Origin: Crossiella equi
GTDB lineage: Bacteria > Actinomycetota > Actinomycetes > Mycobacteriales > Pseudonocardiaceae
Length of the DNA stretch: 64,000 nt
NCBI RefSeq assembly: GCF_017876755.1
Contig: NZ_JAGIOO010000001.1
Coordinates: forward strand, 992,001-1,056,000
Direction of reading: 5' to 3'
The translations under genes and the position numbers were made by a program. The first letter of the stretch is position 1. Each line of letters starts with the position of its first letter. Below are positions 60,201 through 64,000 of this stretch, in pieces. The notes under the pieces are model-generated. The model had not been told where the DNA came from. It saw nothing but the letters and a program-made list of their open reading frames with translations, and made no database searches.

Positions 60201-63200
60201 CAGTAGGTCACCTCCTGGCCTCGGCGGCGGATGACCGTCACTTCGTCACGCTGGTTACCGGTCGGACCGAGGTAGTTGAACGCGAACGACAGCTGGGCAT
60301 AGCCGCCGATCAGATGGGAGGGTTTGATCAACAGTCGGGTGAGCGAGTTGTGGATACCGCCGCGTCTGCCGGAGGTCTCGGTGCGGGGCACGTCGATCAG
60401 CCGGTCCTGCGCGTGGTGCATGTAGACGGTCCCCTCCGGCATCCGGTGCGACACGATGGCCCGCGCGACCACGACTCCGTTGCGGTTCACGGCCTCGATC
60501 CAGTCGTTGTCGGCCACTCCTATCTTCGCGGCGTCCTTTTCCGACATCCAGATGGTCTGGCCGCCGCGCGACAGGCTGAGCATGAACAGGTTGTCCTGGT
60601 ACTCGGAGTGGATCGACCACTTCGAGTGCGGGGTCAGATACCGCACGGTGATCCCGAGCTCGCCCTGGTCGCCAACGCGGGGCTCCTGGAACAGGGCGGT
60701 CATGTTCAGCGGTGGCCGGTAGACCGGCAGTCCCTCGCCGAGTTCGGTCATCCAGTCGTGGTCGAGGTAGAAGTGCTGGCGGCCGGTGAGGGTGTGCCAG
60801 GGTTTGAGGCGTTCGACGTTGATGGTGAACGGCGAGTACCGGCGTCCACCGGTCTCGCTGCCGGACCACTCCGGTGAGGTGATCACCGGGACGGGCGCGG
60901 ACTGGGTGTCGGCGAAGGTGATCTGCCTGCCCTCGTGCTCGGCCGCCAGGTCCGCCAGCTGTGTCCCGGTGCGTTCCTCCAGGGTCCGGAAGCCTTGTGT
61001 GGCCAGGTGTCCGTTGGTGGTACCGGACAGGGCGAGGATCGCCTCGCAGGCTTGCACGTCACGCACCAGCGACGGGCGGCCGTCCGCAGGACCGCCGCGG
61101 ACGGCGCCGTTCTTGTGCCGCAGATAGTCGACTTCACGCTCGACCCGGTAGGTGATGCCCTTGGTGGTCGCGCCCAACGAGTCCGCGAGCGGGCCCAGCG
61201 CGCCCATCTTCGCCGCGATCGCGGTGTAGTCCCGCTCCACCACCGTGAGCCGTGGCATCGTGACACCGGGAATCGGTTCGCAGTCACCGTTCTTCCAGTC
61301 CAGCACGCGGCCGTGCGGGGTGGCCAACTCGTCCGGGGTGTCGTGCAGCAACGGTGTCGCGACCACGTCCTGGCGCACCCCCAGGTGCTTGTCCGCGAGC
61401 TGGCTGAACACCTCCGCGATGGTCTGGAACGCCGCCCAGTCGGTGCGGGTCTGCCAGGGTGGGGCGATCGCGGGGTTAAACGAGTGCACGAACGGGTGCA
61501 TGTCGGTGGTGTTCAGGTCGTGCTTCTCATACCAGGTCGCCGCCGGCAGCACGACGTCGGAGAAGATGGTGGTGCTGGTCATCCGGAAGTCCAGTGTCAG
61601 CAACAGGTCCAGCTTGCCGACCGGTGCCTCGTCGTGCCACACCACCTCGCTGGGCCGGGCACCGGGCGGGGCTTCCCCGGCGCGCAGCGAGTTGTCGGTG
61701 CCCAGCAGGTGTTTGAGGAAGTACTCGTTGCCCTTGGCCGACGAGCCGAGCAGGTTGGCCCGCCACACCGACAGCACGCGCGGGAAGTTCTCCGGCGCGT
61801 CCGGGTCCTCGCAGGCGAACCGCAGCTGCCCGGCCTTCAGTTGCGAGACCACGTGGTCCTGGGCGGCCCTGCCGGAACGCTCTGCCGCGGCGAGTGCCTC
61901 GTCGGCGATGTCGAGGGGGTTGCGGTCGAAGGTCGGATAGGAGGGCATCCACCCGAGCCGGGCGGCTTGGGCGATCACGTCGGCGGTGGTCTTGCCCGCC
62001 AGCTGGCCGCCCGCGGTGGCGGCGGCGAGGGTATCGGCGCTGAAGTGGTCGTAGCGGAACTGGTCGGTGTGCAGGTACCAGTAGGCGGTCTGGATCATCT
62101 GGCGCGGCGGGCGCGCCCAGTCCAGCCCGAACGCCAGCTGGGACCAGCCGGTGATCGGGCGGCACTTCTCCTGCCCGACGTAGTGCGCCCATCCGCCGCC
62201 GTTGACGCCCTGGCAGCCGGTGAGCGTGGTCAGGGTGAGGAAGGCTCGGTAGATGGTGTCGGAGTGGAACCAGTGGTTGGTGCCCGCTCCCATGATGATC
62301 ATCGATCGGCCGCGGGATTCCTCGGCGTTGGCGGCGAACTCCCGCGCGATGCGCGCCGCCGCCCGCGCCGGCACACTCGTGATCGTCTCCTGCCACGCGG
62401 GTGTGTACGGCGCGGTGGCGTCGTCGTAGCCGCTGGGCCAGGAGCCGGGCAGACCGTCCCGGCGGACACCGTACTGGGCGAGCAGCAGGTCGAAGACGGT
62501 GGTGACCAGGTGCCCGCCGACCCGGCGCACCGGCACACCGCGGCGGACAGTGCCGGAGGGCTCGGCCAGGTCGAACCGGGGCAGCTCCACCTCCACGGTG
62601 CTGCCTGGGATGTCGCCGCCCTCAAGGGACAACAGGGGGTCGGTCTCGCCGAGGTCGAGGTTCCAGCGCCCGGCACCTTGCTCGCCGTAGCGGAAGCCGA
62701 GCGACCCGCCCGGCACCACCGGCTCCCCTGACCCTCGGTCGAGGAGGACGGTCTTGAACGCGGCGTGCTCGGTGCCCGCCTGGTTGTCCAGGTCGGCGGC
62801 GGTGAGGAACTTGCCCGGCAGGTAAGTGCCGTCGCGTGCGTCCAGACGGACCAGGAAGGGCAGGTCGGTGTAGCGCTTGACGTAGTCGGTGAAGTAGGGC
62901 ACCTGCTTCTCGACGAAGAACTCCCGCAGGATCACATGCCCCATCGCCATCGCCAGGGCACCGTCGGTACCGGGCTGCGCGGGTAGCCACTCGTCGGCGA
63001 ACTTGACGTTGTCCGCGTAGTCCGGTGCCACTGCGATGACCTTCTGGCCGCGGTAGCGTGCCTCGGCCATCCAGTGCGCGTCCGGCGTGCGCGTCACCGG
63101 CAGGTTCGAACCCCACATGATCAGGTACCCGGCGTCCCACCAGTCCCCGGACTCCGGCACGTCGGTCTGGTCGCCGAACACCTGCGGCGACGCGACGGGA

Positions 63201-63919
63201 AGATCGGCGTACCAGTCGTAGAACGACAGCATCGATCCACCGAGCAGCGACACGAACCGCGCCCCCGAGGCGTGCGAGACCATCGACATCGCCGGGATCG
63301 GCGAGAACCCCGCGACCCGGTCCGGGCCGTAGCGTTTGATCGTGTGCACGTGTGCGGCGGCGACCATCTCGGTCGCCTCGTCCCAGGTCGCGCGCACCAG
63401 TCCGCCTTTGCCGCGTGCCGCCTTGTACAGCCGGGCGCGTTCGGGGTCTTCGACGATCTCGGCCCAGGCGAGGACCGGGTCTCCGGTGCGGGCTTTGGCT
63501 TCCCGGTACATCTCCAGCAGCACACCCCGGACGTAGGGGTAGCGGACACGGGTGGGTGAGTAGGTATACCAGGAGAACGCGGCGCCGCGGGGACAGCCGC
63601 GTGGTTCGTACTCGGGGCGGTCAGGACCGACTGAGGGGTAGTCGGTTTGCTGGGCTTCCCAGGTGATGATCCCGTCCTTGACGTAGACCTTCCACGAGCA
63701 GGAACCCGTGCAGTTGACCCCGTGTGTGGAGCGGACGACCTTGTCGTGGCTCCAGCGGTCCCGGTAGAACTCGTCGGCTTGCCGTCCGCCGATTTTGTGC
63801 AGCGTCCGCAGGTCGGGCGAGACCTCGGCGTGGGTGAAGAACCGGCGGGTCCGCACCAGCGCGTCGGTCAGTTCGTTGTCCAAGCCTGGGCTGCTGTGGG
63901 GGTCGTTCTCGCTGCTCAC
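60200..63919 (-). CDS. narG: Nitrate reductase alpha subunit
   Basis: A 1239-residue molybdopterin subunit from the GTG at 63919, chosen for the AGGAGG site at 63930-63935; a TTG at 63940 is less likely. The N-terminal Fe-S ligands are His66, Cys70 and Cys74 in HGVNCTGSCSW, which mark NarG rather than periplasmic Nap. Other hallmarks: IMWGSNLPVTRTPDAHW, NHWFHSDTIYRAFL, and the C-terminal domain with LTLDFRMTSTTIFSDVVLPAA. It reduces nitrate to nitrite on the cytoplasmic side. No Tat signal is seen. Confidence 0.93.
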   Translation of the reverse strand: MSSENDPHSSPGLDNELTDALVRTRRFFTHAEVSPDLRTLHKIGGRQADEFYRDRWSHDKVVRSTHGVNCTGSCSWKVYVKDGIITWEAQQTDYPSVGPDRPEYEPRGCPRGAAFSWYTYSPTRVRYPYVRGVLLEMYREAKARTGDPVLAWAEIVEDPERARLYKAARGKGGLVRATWDEATEMVAAAHVHTIKRYGPDRVAGFSPIPAMSMVSHASGARFVSLLGGSMLSFYDWYADLPVASPQVFGDQTDVPESGDWWDAGYLIMWGSNLPVTRTPDAHWMAEARYRGQKVIAVAPDYADNVKFADEWLPAQPGTDGALAMAMGHVILREFFVEKQVPYFTDYVKRYTDLPFLVRLDARDGTYLPGKFLTAADLDNQAGTEHAAFKTVLLDRGSGEPVVPGGSLGFRYGEQGAGRWNLDLGETDPLLSLEGGDIPGSTVEVELPRFDLAEPSGTVRRGVPVRRVGGHLVTTVFDLLLAQYGVRRDGLPGSWPSGYDDATAPYTPAWQETITSVPARAAARIAREFAANAEESRGRSMIIMGAGTNHWFHSDTIYRAFLTLTTLTGCQGVNGGGWAHYVGQEKCRPITGWSQLAFGLDWARPPRQMIQTAYWYLHTDQFRYDHFSADTLAAATAGGQLAGKTTADVIAQAARLGWMPSYPTFDRNPLDIADEALAAAERSGRAAQDHVVSQLKAGQLRFACEDPDAPENFPRVLSVWRANLLGSSAKGNEYFLKHLLGTDNSLRAGEAPPGARPSEVVWHDEAPVGKLDLLLTLDFRMTSTTIFSDVVLPAATWYEKHDLNTTDMHPFVHSFNPAIAPPWQTRTDWAAFQTIAEVFSQLADKHLGVRQDVVATPLLHDTPDELATPHGRVLDWKNGDCEPIPGVTMPRLTVVERDYTAIAAKMGALGPLADSLGATTKGITYRVEREVDYLRHKNGAVRGGPADGRPSLVRDVQACEAILALSGTTNGHLATQGFRTLEERTGTQLADLAAEHEGRQITFADTQSAPVPVITSPEWSGSETGGRRYSPFTINVERLKPWHTLTGRQHFYLDHDWMTELGEGLPVYRPPLNMTALFQEPRVGDQGELGITVRYLTPHSKWSIHSEYQDNLFMLSLSRGGQTIWMSEKDAAKIGVADNDWIEAVNRNGVVVARAIVSHRMPEGTVYMHHAQDRLIDVPRTETSGRRGGIHNSLTRLLIKPSHLIGGYAQLSFAFNYLGPTGNQRDEVTVIRRRGQEVTY

Positions 63920-64000
63920 CGGGGTGATTCCTCCTGACAATCGCGGGTGGGGTGTGATCGACAGGGCCGCTGCTTCGAGGCTGGTTTTCGCAGCTGGGTC
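63920..64000. other. Upstream end of the nar operon
   Basis: It contains the AGGAGG site (63930-63935, minus strand) for narG. The rest is probably leader or promoter, but I see no recognisable FNR-type or NarL-type site in the bases available, and the window ends. Confidence 0.4.

Overview
This window looks like a chromosomal piece of a high-GC filamentous actinomycete. I infer this from the very GC-rich third codon positions, the many GTG starts and four-base ATGA/GTGA overlaps, Tat and Sec secreted enzymes, large LuxR-type and TetR/LacI/IclR regulators, a terpene synthase and a polymorphic-toxin protein. The overall style suggests the Pseudonocardiales, but no rRNA or other marker gene is present to prove it. 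I saw no tRNA, rRNA, CRISPR array, insertion sequence or integrase.

Left part (1-24.8 kb): a minus-strand tandem array of small secreted proteins in translationally coupled pairs (1-1931); a DUF2690-type secreted protein; a TetR/FAD-monooxygenase divergon with two 22-bp operators; two alpha/beta hydrolases, a cupin regulator, a RibD/DHFR-like reductase and a CoA-transferase. Then come extracellular and carbohydrate-related genes: a beta-propeller-like secreted protein, a royal-jelly/SMP-30-type propeller, a Tat-exported 1203-residue GH2 glycosidase and a small secreted protein beside an IclR regulator. A DUF1996-DUF305-LacI-SRPBCC run is preceded by LacI-type operators. A LuxR-family ATPase regulator is divergent from a class I terpene synthase across a strong inverted repeat. 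A decayed [2Fe-2S] subunit gene follows.

Middle (24.8-48.5 kb): a quinone oxidoreductase and an SDR; a bacteriophytochrome histidine kinase divergent from a GAF/SpoIIE phosphatase and an Rcp1-like response regulator, followed by catalase and CsbD, which together read as a light/oxidative stress block; a Ser/Thr kinase gene broken by one in-frame TAG; two adjacent secreted TAP-like peptidases and a third nearby; a SecA2-type ATPase; HIT and DsbA/FrnE proteins; a truncated S45 acylase beside a TetR gene; a RecF/SMC-like ATPase; and a Na+/H+ antiporter fused to a UBP zinc finger.

Right part (48.5-64 kb): an 878-bp gene-free interval holding an elaborate symmetric repeat element (two perfect 33-bp-stem hairpins in inverted orientation, an inner inverted repeat and flanking 30-bp repeats); a pseudo-protease with a propeller-like tail coupled to a secreted protein; a 1371-residue ALF-repeat/HINT/nuclease polymorphic toxin with no evident immunity gene; a PP2C phosphatase; and a tightly overlapping narGHJI operon ending in a coupled cupin gene. 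The strongest candidates for something undescribed are the symmetric repeat element at 48.58-49.20 kb, the coupled secreted-protein pairs at 0-1.9 kb, the orphan toxin with its upstream pseudo-protease pair, and the kinase with an unrecognised ectodomain.
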